Below are positions 12,791 through 23,124 of a stretch of DNA of 64,000 bases, piece by piece; within the stretch, counting starts at the first letter, position 1; each line of letters starts with the position of its first letter. Both the position numbers and the translations under genes were made by a program. The stretch is taken from positions 24,914,501 to 24,978,500 of the forward strand of contig NW_024467106.1 in assembly GCF_017591425.1 (NCBI RefSeq). Direction: 5' to 3'. The stretch is from Ochotona curzoniae (lineage: Eukaryota; Chordata; Mammalia; Lagomorpha; Ochotonidae). Under the pieces are notes generated by a model. It ran no database searches and had not been told where the DNA came from. It saw only the letters and a program-made list of their open reading frames with translations.

Positions 12791-13112
12791 CGGGCCCTGG
12801 TACGGTAAACTAGTGGCTAAAATCCTAGCCTTGCATGTGCCAGAATCCCATATGGGAGCCAGTTTGTGTGCCGGGTGCTCCACTTCCCTTCCAGCTCTCT
12901 GCTTGTGGCCTGGGAAAGCAGTAGAGGGGGCCCAAAGAGCCCTGCACCCATGTAGGAGACCCAGAAGAAGCTCCTGGCTCCTGGCTTCTATCAGCTCAGC
13001 TGTAGGTGTTGTGGCCACTTTTGGAGTGAACCAGTGGACAAAACATCTATTTGTACTTCCTTCTGTGTATATAATTGTCTTTCCAATAAAAATAAATATA
13101 AATAAATCTTAA
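12791..13112 (+). mobile_element. C-repeat SINE
   Basis: Near full length. Begins 'cgggccctggtacggtaaac', contains 'agaatcccatatgggagcca', 'tgtggcctgggaaagcagta' and 'gaagaagctcctggctcctg', and ends in 'aataaatataaataaatctt'. The tRNA-like head retains 'actagtggctaaaatcctag', which holds the polymerase III box A region. Confidence 0.93.
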
Positions 13113-14755
13113 AATATATATTTATGAGGTGAGTTTAGAAATGAATCTGAGTTGACTGCAAAATATGAAAACAAAATTAACATCTTATAGTTTAGGACTG
13201 CAACTAAATTTTGAAAATGCAGGTTTAACCACTCTTTCTGTCCCTGTACCACCAAATTATATTTTTTTCCTTGCTCAGTCTATAAACAGGATGCATTGTT
13301 TTCTGTTCCATTTTTCACAGTATAGTACACATATATTCTGATATGCTATATATATAACATATATATAATGTAGACTGAGAAAATCTATATGCAACAATTT
13401 GTAATATTTTTTTAAATGACATCTCTGTAACCATTGAGAAATATTGGGTGGCTACTTGACAGTTTGCAGCGTGGCCAGGTGTTTTGAACTTGTATTTTAC
13501 ATTTCAGATTAGCAATGAATTTAACTTAGCATTGTGCTTTTTTGGATTGAAATAATATTTCTTCTTTTCATTCTTCTCTAAATATAACATGGTGATTTTA
13601 AGAATGTATATGTAAATATTTACAACAAAAGCAGTAGTACATTATCACAAATAGATGTTACAGCTGCCAAATCAGAATGGCAGAAAAAATATATTAGTAA
13701 ATCAACAGTTTCATGATATAAATGTTAATTAATATTATCACAGAATAATTAAGGTCATGACAGGGATATGATGGGTCAATCCATGTTACATTATTATGAT
13801 GTTGATCCAGTGTGGGGAGGGGAGCCCTGGGTAATTAATCCTGGCCTGTTTACAACATAATGTTTCAAGTTAAACTTCAAAGAGGTTAGAGTTAACCAGA
13901 TTGAAAATATACATCCACCTGGATGGTAAGCAATGGGATAAGGAGTGTAAGTTATGGGATATGCGATAGCTATGCAAAGGTAGGACTATGTGGACTGGCT
14001 GCAATTGCTGCTACCTGAGAAGTATGGGCAGGACCCCAGGGAATACCTTGGAAGATACAGGCTAAGAGGTAAGGCCAGGAAGATCAGCAAGAGGCGGTAC
14101 AGAGACCCTGGAGCACTTTTAGGTGGAGAATGCTGGTGTCACGCTCGTACTTGGCAAGGAGTTCTCTGAACTGTGGAAGATGTCTAAGTGCACTGGGAGG
14201 AAGTCAGGAAAGGAAAAAAAGACAACTCCAAGTTGATGAGTAGTTAGCCAGACTTCAAAAGACAAGGACCAGAACCACAGCAATGAATGACTGTGAAATT
14301 TACTTTGTAAAGTGGAAAATGCTAATGTAGAGTTGAGAGAAGGAAGGCAGGAGGAAAGAAAAATCAACATGAAAAGAAGACAAAGTTTTCAAATAATGAA
14401 GTGTTTTGAGTCAAAGTGTCTCATTCAATATAACCACAGTGGTTTGGCTACCCTAGGTAAGGCAGGATTTCTAGAACCCAAAGTTTCAGCCAGTCAGATG
14501 GCTGTTAATTGGTTAGAATGAAAACTAATCATAAATCTTCAGTAGTTCAGTTGCTGAACAAATAGCCAATGTCCAGGTGAACTCAGGGAAAGGAAGCTGG
14601 GAGGAACCAAGTACAGTCTTCTAAAGGCTAGAAGAATAGCACTACAATAGCTTTTCTGACAGTCCACAGCAACTACATTGGATTGAGAGTTTCCAGAGGG
14701 TGACCACACACACATGCTTACAGCTGCAAAAGACAAAATATTTCAAAAACACTAA
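13113..14755. other. Unassigned interval
   Basis: No gene. There is a short AT dinucleotide run at about 13345-13372. The stretch at 13795-14220 is locally richer in G and purines than its flanks, but I cannot assign it to a family. Confidence 0.45.
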
Positions 14756-15220
14756 CAAGGGTATCAAGAAGGTGTAGCTCTCATACACACAATTATAAAA
14801 AAAAAAAACACAGTAAGTCAGTAAAAGAGTTCATCAGTTTCTTGAAATGTTAAAAATACAATTATCAGGTGCCCTAGCAATTCTTCAAACCCAAGAAAAT
14901 TGGAAATGTTTGTCCTTATCTTTTCATGTTCATAACAGCATAATGGCAGAGAAGAAACAATTTAAGTACTGTTCAGTTTATGAAGGGATAAGTGAAAGTA
15001 TTTCTGTAACGTGTGGTACAATTCTGCAGAAAAAAGAAGCACAGAGGTGCTTGACAACATGATGAACTTTGTCATCAGGCTAAGTAAAAGTTTCTAGCCA
15101 CAAATTAACACCGAACCCATGATTCCTTTTATTATACAGCTTTCAAGTAAACATGATTATAATAATAAAAACCAGAAACTGGAGAAATAAAGGACACAGC
15201 TTGAAAAATAATGAATGTGA
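14756..15220 (+). mobile_element. LINE-1 3' region, sense
   Basis: Diverged L1 3' region. The phrases 'agctctcatacacacaatta', 'gtttcttgaaatgttaaaaa', 'tcttttcatgttcataacag' and 'tttatgaagggataagtgaa' follow the L1 order (accctcatacactg... ttcctcaaaatgttaaa... catgttcatagcag... gatgaatggataa). Confidence 0.65.
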
Positions 15221-15850
15221 TATAGAGATTTCTTTCTGGAGTTTAAAATATTTTAAAAACTAAACTAATTTTAGTTATTGTACCAATGCATACACTAGTG
15301 ACTACTATGTTAAACCTTTCAATACAGCAAAGATTGTGGGATAAAATTATATGTCAGTAAAGCTGTTTAAAATCTATAAGAAACTAGAATGATACATCAA
15401 TTCAATGGGAAGGTCACCTACATGATCAAAATTTGATAAATCTTTTGGTTGATGAGGCACTGTAATTGACCAGGACTGGTAGCTATTTCCTAATATTGAA
15501 TAATGTATTGTCTATGAAAGTAGAATGTCCTTTATGCAAATGGGTTATTTATTAATCTGATATTCTTAAATTATTATTAGTTTAATAGTTTAAAATATAT
15601 CTGATCATTTCCTAATGTAGAGTATGCCAAAATTAAGCCCCTATTTATAAGCTTATTTGGAAAAAATTAGCTGCCAAAATTCAAATACTTGGGCCGTGTG
15701 GAAAGTATGCAGCCTTTTGTTTAAAAACAATGGAGATTTCCTCTATTGTTTTTCACATATATGTGGCTGAGTCTGGTAACCAATTCATCCTTATGGGTTC
15801 TCCAATTATATACATCTGGTTGTACAAAATTCCCTGCAGGTGCCAGAATT
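15221..15850. other. AT-rich interval without recognised features
   Basis: No gene, RNA or named repeat visible. Confidence 0.45.
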
Positions 15851-15854
15851 GTTT

Positions 15855-16198
15855 CTTTTAAGATTTATTATTTTTGAAAGGGAGAGTGGCAGAGGAACAT
15901 GCAGAGATGGAGAAGTGGAGAAGGAGGGATGGATCTTCCATCTACAAGTTCACTTTTAAAATATTCTCACCAAGCAGGTTTGGGCTAGCCTGAAGTCAGG
16001 AGACAGGAAATCCAGTCTTGTCTCCCACATGAGTGGCAAGGGCTGAAATTCTTGAATAATGTTCAACTTCCCGGGTACATTAGCATAAATCTGGATTAGA
16101 AGCAATGGAACCAGAGCTGGAACTATCACTGCAATATGGGATGCTCATTTCACAGTCTACAGCTTAACTTGCCATGCCACAATACTGATCCCAGTCTG
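15855..16198 (-). mobile_element. Old C-repeat SINE, reverse orientation
   Basis: Reverse-complement order of the SINE: tail 'ttttaagatttattattttt', a purine-rich gagag block, 'gatcttccatctacaagttc', 'cttgtctcccacatgagtgg', 'ggaaccagagctggaactat', and the 5' end near 'cacaatactgatccc'. Divergence places it in the older layer. Confidence 0.75.
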
Positions 16199-16469
16199 TA
16201 TTTAAGAATGAAAAGCAAAGCTGCAACTGCTCGGAGTGTTTTTAGTCACTTGAACCCACCTCACTCATGAGACCAACTTTTAATTCAAGATGGCCTGGTG
16301 CTTGTTTATCATGATAACTGACTCTCAAGAAACCATGCTTACAAATTAGGATTCTTCAGATGAGGAAAACATATTATTCAATACTTAAATTTATGGTGAA
16401 GTTAATTAAAAGAATATTGGAAAGATATCAAGATGTTTAACTACTTATACTTTTATTCCAAAGCTGGAT

Positions 16470-16640
16470 GCATAGTTCATTACCTCTTCAGTAAAACCAA
16501 CCTTGCTACACCAGTGATAAATCATTTAGCTCCATGATTTGCAACAGGTGATACACTGTATATTTCATTTATTACACAAGGTCCTTCCACTCAGAATCTT
16601 ATTACTTTGACAGCTTCCAAGGGTGTTGCCATAATTCATA
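16470..16640 (+). mobile_element. Possible L2 fragment
   Basis: 'ttacctcttcagtaaaacca' followed by 'accttgctacaccagtgata' resembles the L2 3' region (cacctcctccatgaagccttccctga), then an AT-rich run. Weak similarity only. The surrounding 16200-17100 otherwise shows nothing I can name. Confidence 0.3.
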
Positions 16641-17159
16641 GCATCTTACTGCTAAAGCAACTTAATAGTTTACTAACATATTAAAGATTCATTCAGCCAC
16701 ACAGATTTATCTCTATACATACCCAGATTGAACATAAGTCTTGCATTTTTATCGTGTGGACAGGACTTTAGAATGAAAGGTTGCTGGATACCATTGGCTA
16801 CCCAACCTCAAAAATAGCAGCAGGTGAGGCATTCTAAAATATAGACTTTTCCTCTTTGACTTTTAACTTGTACAGTTGATTGGCATGTTAACCCGCATCC
16901 AACTGTGGGTCATTTGCTTCTTACAGCAGACTTCTGTTTTATTTTTTAAAAGCTACTACGTAAATCTGCTGCTCATGCTAAGAACAGAGAATGGTAGTTT
17001 TCTAAAGCTGTGCTGTTAACATGTGTTTACACTTGCTGGGATTGTTTATTTAATTATGAATGGGATCTTCTAGTCTTCATAGTAGTAGTGTATAAGACTA
17101 CCAAACCAAAGGCAATCTAAATAACAAAGTCTCCAACACTGGTAGGCAATTTCTCTGCT

Positions 17160-18115
17160 TTAGAGGCTTTCTCCAGGCTCATGTTAAATATCCAGCACCC
17201 AAAAATGACCTGTATTGGTAGAGGGACTGTGCATACCTGAAACCTGGTACAAAGGAAATTGCTGGATATGTACCCGGAAGTACATGGGATTGTTGGGTCA
17301 CGTGGCAGTTCCATTTATAATTGTTCTGAAGAACTTTCAAAGTGTTGGCTGAACAGGTGTCCATTACGACCAGAATTCATGGGTTCCTTTTTTAGCTTCA
17401 TCCTACTGGTTATCAGTGTTGTTTTCATGATATTCATCCTAATGGTTGTAGGATAACTCATGGTTTTTATTGTAGCGCCTAACTCATCTACTATTTGATG
17501 AAATCTAAACAGTAGGGAGCAATTTATAATCCAGGTTCATTTTAGCATTAGTTTCTCATAGAATAGTTATGGAAACAAATTAAGTGTTTGTCAACATGTG
17601 GATAGATGAAAGAAATATGGCATATTAGTACCAGTAAATACTTGTATCATCACTTGTTGCTATCAAGATGTTTATACGTTGTTCATAGCATTCTTGATTT
17701 TCATTTTTTCAACGTTACATTAGTCATTCAGTAGCATGTTATTTAACTTCATGACATTTTTAATTTCTTTTTCTTCCTGTTGTTGATTTTGTTTTGTGGA
17801 TTTTCATTTGGGGAGATGTATAGTAACTGTGTAATGGAAATTATCGTATCCAGATATGAGGATATAATGCAGTATGCATCTCTACTTCCAGACTAAAGAT
17901 GGACTCTCAATGAAAACATTTACTATTTCTTGACAATAGGATGCTAGACTCTTTGCCATTGTCTATGCCCACAATGATGCAATATGACTATTTATGAAGA
18001 ACTATGTTATAGCAATAATATAGGGGAACTTGGTGAGGGGTAGTGGGGAGGGGTCCAAGGCCTATGGAATTGTATAATAAAATGATTTATAATATTAAGA
18101 AGAAATAAAATTTTT
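17160..18115 (+). mobile_element. LINE-1 3' portion with inverted 5' segment
   Basis: Two L1 pieces in opposite orientation. At 17225-17500 the sequence is antisense L1: 'attgctggatatgtacccgg', 'gggattgttgggtcacgtgg' and 'gttttcatgatattcatcct'. From about 17520 it is sense: 'aatagttatggaaacaaatt', 'agtgtttgtcaacatgtgga' and 'atagatgaaagaaatatggc'. The sense part runs through a 3' UTR with 'cttgacaataggatgctaga' to a 3' end at 'ctatggaattgtataataaa' plus an A-rich tail. This arrangement is typical of L1 twin-priming inversion. Confidence 0.65.
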
Positions 18116-18127
18116 AAAAAAAGACGT

Positions 18128-18232
18128 TCATAGCAGGAAGCTGTGATCAGACATGGACCCAAGACACAAAATGGAAAACTCTAATATGTGAGTTGGGTAT
18201 CCCAAGTAACAAAGCATTACATGAAACACCTT
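18128..18232 (-). mobile_element. Old C-repeat SINE fragment
   Basis: 'aggaagctgtgatcagacat', 'ggacccaagacacaaaatgg' and 'ttgggtatcccaagtaacaa' match the order of the reversed 5' half of an old lagomorph SINE (gaagcagagcagctgggactcg... gggatgctggcgtcccaa). The 3' half is missing. Confidence 0.45.
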
Positions 18233-18889
18233 CACTTTAAAAAAAAATATATTTTTATAACATTACCAGCTATCCTGTAAGTCATTTTCTGGTCTGTAAT
18301 ACTTGTTGAAAGTATTTAGCATATGGACATTTTTGTCATATATTTTTAATTACTCTAATGTTCCTCATAACTTTTCAGTCATAGAACACTTGTATTATGG
18401 CAATCCCGCAGATGTATCATGCAACTGAAAGATTCCTATAACCCAGTAAGATCACGGATATAATTTTCCAGTGCAACATATGACAATTGTGATGACACTG
18501 GTATTAATAAGACTTCTGTGGTACCCAGTCAGATGGAAGTATATGCAATGATATACAGTTCATGAAACCTGACAATAATTGACTATGATATTGATTATTG
18601 TATTTGGAACACTTTTGCTATTATTTTGGAGTATGCTACTGCTATTTATAATCTTACTTAAAATAGTATGTTGTTCTGCTGACAGCAGCCATACATATAT
18701 CTTTTATTTAGCACTTTTCTTGATAGTATCAAGGGATCATATCCAGGGTTGACCTAGATCAGATACTCTTGTGAAAATACACTATATTACGCCGGCACAA
18801 TGATGAACTAGCCTACTCACAAAATTATCAGAATATTTTAACAGATCATTAGGCAATACTTAAATATAAATTTTTTTTAACAAAAAAGT

Positions 18890-19155
18890 TTCTTTAAACC
18901 AAAAAACCTTGCCTGGACCTGGGACATGCCCTCTAGTCCCTGAGCCCCCAAACTACTTTGTCTTATCTCCCTTGCCTATCTGTGAACACATGAGCCAGTT
19001 TGTGGGAGACCCCAGAAGTCATTCCTCCCCATCAGTCCATCACTTGTTTCCATTACAATATGTCCTCAGACCCTCCTCCCATGGCAACTGACAACCCTCC
19101 AGCCCTGGGGGCCAGGATGTCATGTCCAGCCCTTTGTTGTCTGTCTTCCCCACAT
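18890..19155. other. GC-richer segment of unknown origin
   Basis: About 265 bases with roughly half G+C inside AT-rich DNA. It is C-rich on the plus strand, for example 'cctctagtccctgagccccc' and 'cctcagaccctcctcccatg'. It ends where an AT microsatellite begins. It does not match the SINE, L1 or L2 patterns I know. It could be an unrecognised repeat or a decayed pseudogene. Confidence 0.4.
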
Positions 19156-19320
19156 ATTATATTTATGTATTTATATATTATATTTATATATATTATATTT
19201 ATTATATATATTATATTATATATAATATATAATATACATGTATATTATATACATGTATATATATATACAGAGAGAGAGAGAAAGAGAAGGAAGGCAGGCA
19301 AGGAAGGAAGAAAAGAAATA
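19150..19320. repeat. AT-rich microsatellite followed by GA-rich tract
   Basis: Alternating A/T runs (ta, ata, tatat) from 19155 to 19267 with 'acatgtatat' interruptions, then 'agagagagagagaaagagaa' and a ggaag-rich stretch to 19315. The AT part is self-complementary and could extrude hairpins. Confidence 0.85.
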
Positions 19321-19330
19321 GAATAGATAC

Positions 19331-20400
19331 CTGTGCTGGTATACCAGTATAGTTAACACAAATTTGGCATTAACCCCGCCCAGAATACCTACCAGCGATT
19401 GGGTGCTTTTCTCCCAACAGCATAACATTTGCCTACATGCAAGACAATCAAGTCAGTTACATTTTTTATGATAGTTCTTCAAACGTAATAAGTAGGTCTA
19501 AGAGTATAGAGATTTTTATTTTATCATGTCATTTTGTTCCTGAAAATGTCCTCATATTCTTTCTGTCATGCTCTACAACTATGAATTAGTTTATGTCATT
19601 ACAAAATTATATCTTTTAATTCCTTTATACATAATGATGGTAAAAATGAGATTATCTTGTTTTCTAATAGTATAAGACATTGTCTGTTCAACATTTCCTA
19701 AATGGCTTAAATTATGAAAATAAAAATTTAGATAATAATGTATTGCAAAAGATGATACATTCACCATGCTTTGACTATATCCAGCTGCTCCAAGGTCTTG
19801 TTGCCATTACAGAATCACAGAATCAGTTTTTCTTTCTTTTTACTTCTCACTCAAAAGACAAAAAGAAGCGCTATTGAGAAAATGTGAATAATGCTCAAGC
19901 CACACTGATACTGTTCTTTCTTAACATATGTAATCTAACCGTTAGTCAAATAATGCAGGAGAATCTCAGTTTGTAATATATAAGGAGGGCACAAAGGTGG
20001 AGGTTAACTGTACAGAATAAAATAAAATTTCAAAATATAGTCCATCAGAAAATATTTATGTTTCTACTATGCATGAATCTAAAGGACTACTATGATTTGT
20101 GCAAAATGCCAGTGGCTATAAATAAATGTAAAATATCTTCCTGATAATATGAATTGTAAATGTGCCAACACTGGCTATGTTTTACAGAAAGTACAAGTAG
20201 TACCAGGCTTTGCTCTAAGTATCAATGAGTCATGTGGTTTTGAATGTGTCTAGGCTACTCATTATTAAAAAATTGATGCTGAATAAATGGAAGTGAATGG
20301 GAAGAGAAAGAAAACTAGCATATGTGATACACAAAATAATCTAAAGCAACTGAGACTATTCCGAAGGCAATGAAATGCAATGGAGCTGATAATTTAGAAT
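19331..20400. other. Unassigned interval
   Basis: No supported gene. A short MIR-like motif, 'ccaggctttgctctaagtat', occurs at about 20203 but is too short to call alone. Confidence 0.4.
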
Positions 20401-20404
20401 GTTA

Positions 20405-20530
20405 AGTAACACTGTTTGCACTTACATTATTTGATTATCTTAATATTTATAACAATATTTAAAGCAGATATTCATATTACAGTTTGGAAACTTATTTTCA
20501 TATTCAGGTAATTTACATAACTGTAGTATC
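20405..20530 (+). mobile_element. MIR fragment
   Basis: 'atttataacaatatttaaag' followed by 'ttacagtttggaaactt' resembles the MIR core (tcctcacaacaaccctatga... ttttacagatgaggaaact). Low similarity, right order. Confidence 0.4.
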
Positions 20531-20579
20531 AAAAATTTCTTTTGCAAAATGGGATCACAGCGTGATCAGAGGTTGATAT

Positions 20580-20835
20580 GATTCTGTGTTCTCGTCTGTT
20601 TCCTGCAAGCCTTACTTCTTTAACCATCTACAGAACTTGCATATTCACTTCATCACACTGTCTGTATGTCACCTTATTCCACGTCATCTGCCTAACCTAT
20701 CCTAGGCAAACTGTTCCTGTAGTCACTTTCATATCTTTGTGTTTGTTTTATTGTTATCTTTCATTGCCTCCACAACCTAGCCACAAAGGTAATGTCAGTG
20801 CTTGACTCACAATAAGTGCTCAAATATTCAGACAG
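20580..20835 (+). mobile_element. L2 3' end fragment
   Basis: Pyrimidine-rich L2-like 3' region ending in 'cttgactcacaataagtgct' then 'caaatatt'. This matches the common L2 terminus (cacatagtaggtgctcaataaa). Weakly conserved. Confidence 0.45.
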
Positions 20836-20998
20836 AAATATGTGTTTGTCCTTACTTGTAAATTCTCAAATTTAGAAGCAAATGTTCTCCTAATAGAAAA
20901 TATAGGAAAGTAATTCTGACCCCCAGCAGCAAATGAAAATAATGCTAATTAATAATAACATCCTAGAGTTATGGAGCACTATAATTAACATTACTTGA

Positions 20999-21115
20999 AG
21001 CATCTATATCCATATATATATTATATATAACATATATATAATATGTAATATATGTAATATATGTAATATATGTAATATATTATATATTATATAATATATA
21101 TAACTGTATGTATTT
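20999..21115. repeat. AT-rich microsatellite (TATATGTAA-type)
   Basis: Runs of 'tatataatatgtaatatatg' with repeated 'taatatatg' 9-mers between 21037 and 21080, then pure AT alternation. Self-complementary. Confidence 0.85.
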
Positions 21116-21239
21116 ATATCTCTACCTGCAATTAGAGCAAGATCTAACCATATCACTTCATCAATAGTTAATCCCTTTCAATGTCTAATTAAGTCTACTA
21201 GTTAATTGAGAATTGAGCTCAATTGTATGTGTGAGCTTT

Positions 21240-21475
21240 TGAACTGGCAGTTCAGCTGGCAGCTGGGATGTTTAATCCCACATTAGCGTTGCTGGGTTTG
21301 AGCCACAGATATGGTTCCCTGCTCCAGCTTCCCACAAATGCAGACTTTAGTAGTTGGGTCCTAGTTGCCCACATGGAAGCAGGACTGAGTTGACAGCTCC
21401 TATGAACAGTTCGTCGTCCTCACTTGGGAATGTTTCTCTTTCTCTCTCTCTCCCAATTGCTCTTTTTCTCTCCCT
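21240..21475 (+). mobile_element. Old C-repeat SINE
   Basis: 'gctgggatgtttaatcccac', 'tggttccctgctccagcttc', 'ttgggtcctagttgcccaca' and a final ctctctct tract follow the SINE order. It is diverged and lacks the young-type core. Confidence 0.55.
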
Positions 21476-21554
21476 TTCATGCTTGCTTGCTTGTTTTTCA
21501 TACCTCCCCTTCAAAACAAGGAAAAAAGTGTGTGTGTGTTATTAACAAGCATCT

Positions 21555-21870
21555 GAGGATCAAATGAGTGAACAAGAAGTTCCAAAGCACAGGCAACAAA
21601 AGCAAAGCAAATGGGACTGCATCAAACATTTTTCCATTCCCTTACTGTTTATAGGTATTCTTTACATTTCCACTGGAGTATTTTTGCTTTTTATTTGTTA
21701 AGCTTCTTATTCGGTGTAATATTAAGCACTTTTTACTATAATGTAATTTTAAAATTTGTTATCATAAAAATTAAAGAAAAGGAGAAGAGGTGGGGCAAGG
21801 GATGGGGGAGGGAGTGATGGAGACAGGAAGCAAGGGGATAGTCTGAAGTTATAATTGTATCTAAAAATAA
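21555..21870 (+). mobile_element. LINE-1 ORF2 C-terminal scrap and purine-rich 3' tract
   Basis: 'aaagcacaggcaacaaaagc' followed by 'aaatgggactgcatcaaaca' at 21575-21628 is a clear match to L1 ORF2 (gcacaggcaacaaaagcaaa... tgggactacatcaaac). After an unrelated stretch, a purine-rich block at 21772-21840 ('ggatgggggagggagtgatg') resembles the pre-3'-end region of other L1 copies here; an internal deletion is likely. Confidence 0.55.
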
Positions 21871-22179
21871 CATTGAATCTGATAGAATTCATGAAAAGAA
21901 AAGAAAAAATGAAAAATAAGGCCATATGATATTCAAGTGAATTAATCAAAACATAATTATTGACCATACAACATTAACGTAGAATCAAACATATGGTTAA
22001 AAAGAAAGAAAAAAATGAAATTAATGAGCTTTAGCTATAAAAATCGTCATTTTCTTTTTGCATTATAGAAACATCACATACCTAATGTAGGAAATGGATT
22101 AATTTTTATAAGGGATCTCAGCAGTATTTGCACTTGACTTGGTAAACATGTTAGCTTCGCGGACCATCAGGATCATCTT

Positions 22180-22761
22180 GATAGAAACTCCTGGCTAGGC
22201 AGGCCGGGGTCAGGGCTGGTCCTCTCTCACTCCTGGCTAGGCAGGCCAGGGTTGGGGCTGGTCCTCTCTCACTCCTGGCTAGGCAGGCCGGGGTTGGGGC
22301 TGGTCCTCTCTCACTCCTGGCTAGGCAGGCCGGGGTCGGGGCTGGTTCTCTCTGTGTGGAGAAATGAGCAATGTCGAGCCGCCAGCCTCTGTGAAGGATG
22401 ATGATTACACACTAGTCCTTGCCATCAATGCTTTTCTATGTTGCTGTAACTGATCCAGATAACAGGAAATTTATGTGTCTTGGGGGAAAGTTTCATGAGT
22501 TTTACATTGTTTTTTTTTTGTGTGTGTGTGAGGCTCAATTGGAACTTCCACTCAATTAACCAATCAAACTGATCTCTCTCCAGTACCAGTCATGAGCACT
22601 TCCTCTTTTTACAGGCTATAAAAATGCATTGATGGTCGTGCCATGGCTCTCAGGGGACCTCTGGGTGCTACCAGGAGCTTTTACTTCAATTCTGCTTTCT
22701 CTGCTCCTTCGGTAAATTCTGCTCTCAACACTCGTCTGCTTTTCATCCAAAACATGAGAAT
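22180..22761 (+). mobile_element. LTR-like segment 1 (endogenous retrovirus LTR)
   Basis: Shows LTR-type promoter architecture: a CCAAT box in 'aattaaccaatcaaac' (about 22555), a TATA-like 'ggctataaaaatgc' (22614), then a conserved 3' part with 'ctaccaggagcttttacttc' and 'gctttctctgctcc'. It aligns in order with 24850-25112, which also has a ccaatca motif, a 'ctactgggagctttt' block and a 'ggtttctctgcttc' block. Two related, same-strand copies suggest an LTR family. I see no retroviral gene between them. Confidence 0.5.
22187..22354. repeat. 42-bp minisatellite, four units
   Basis: Four head-to-tail copies of a 42-bp GC-rich unit start at 22187, 22229, 22271 and 22313, each beginning 'actcctggctaggcaggcc'. 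The units differ by a few substitutions (for example ggggtcagggc, agggttggggc, ggggttggggc, ggggtcggggc). The GC content contrasts sharply with the flanks. The array appears to sit inside the LTR-like segment that ends at about 22760. Confidence 0.95.
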
Positions 22762-22776
22762 TGAACATCCAGTCTT

Positions 22777-23109
22777 TTTTTTAAATATTTATTTATTTTT
22801 ATTGCAAAGGCAGATATACAGAGAGAAGGAGAGATAGAGAGGAAGATCTTCTGTCCAATGATTCACTCCCCAAGTGAGCGCAACGGTCGGTGCTGCATCA
22901 AAACGAAGCCAGGAGCCAGGAACTTCTTCCAGGTCTCCCACATGGGTACAGGGTCCCAAAGCTTTGGGCCGTCCTTGACTGCTTTCCCAGGCCACAGGCT
23001 GGGAGCTGGATGGGAAGCAGGGCCTCCGGGATTAGAATCGACGCCCATATGGGATCCCAGGCATGTTCAAGGCAAGGATTTTAGCCGGTAGGCCACTGCG
23101 CCGGGCCCA
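22777..23109 (-). mobile_element. C-repeat SINE with 15-bp target-site duplication
   Basis: Full-length reverse copy: tail 'aaatatttatttatttttat', 'gaagatcttctgtccaatga', 'gatgggaagcagggcc' and the 5' end 'gccactgcgccgggccc'. Flanks 'tgaacatccagtctt' (22762-22776) and 'tgaacatgcagtctt' (23110-23124) differ at one position. It inserted at the 3' edge of the LTR-like segment. CpG-rich and little diverged, so relatively young. Confidence 0.97.
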
Positions 23110-23124
23110 TGAACATGCAGTCTT

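Noticed and set aside
22187..22354. Regular spaced repeats as a CRISPR array
   Set aside because: The units are contiguous 42-bp tandem copies without unique spacers, in mammalian DNA.
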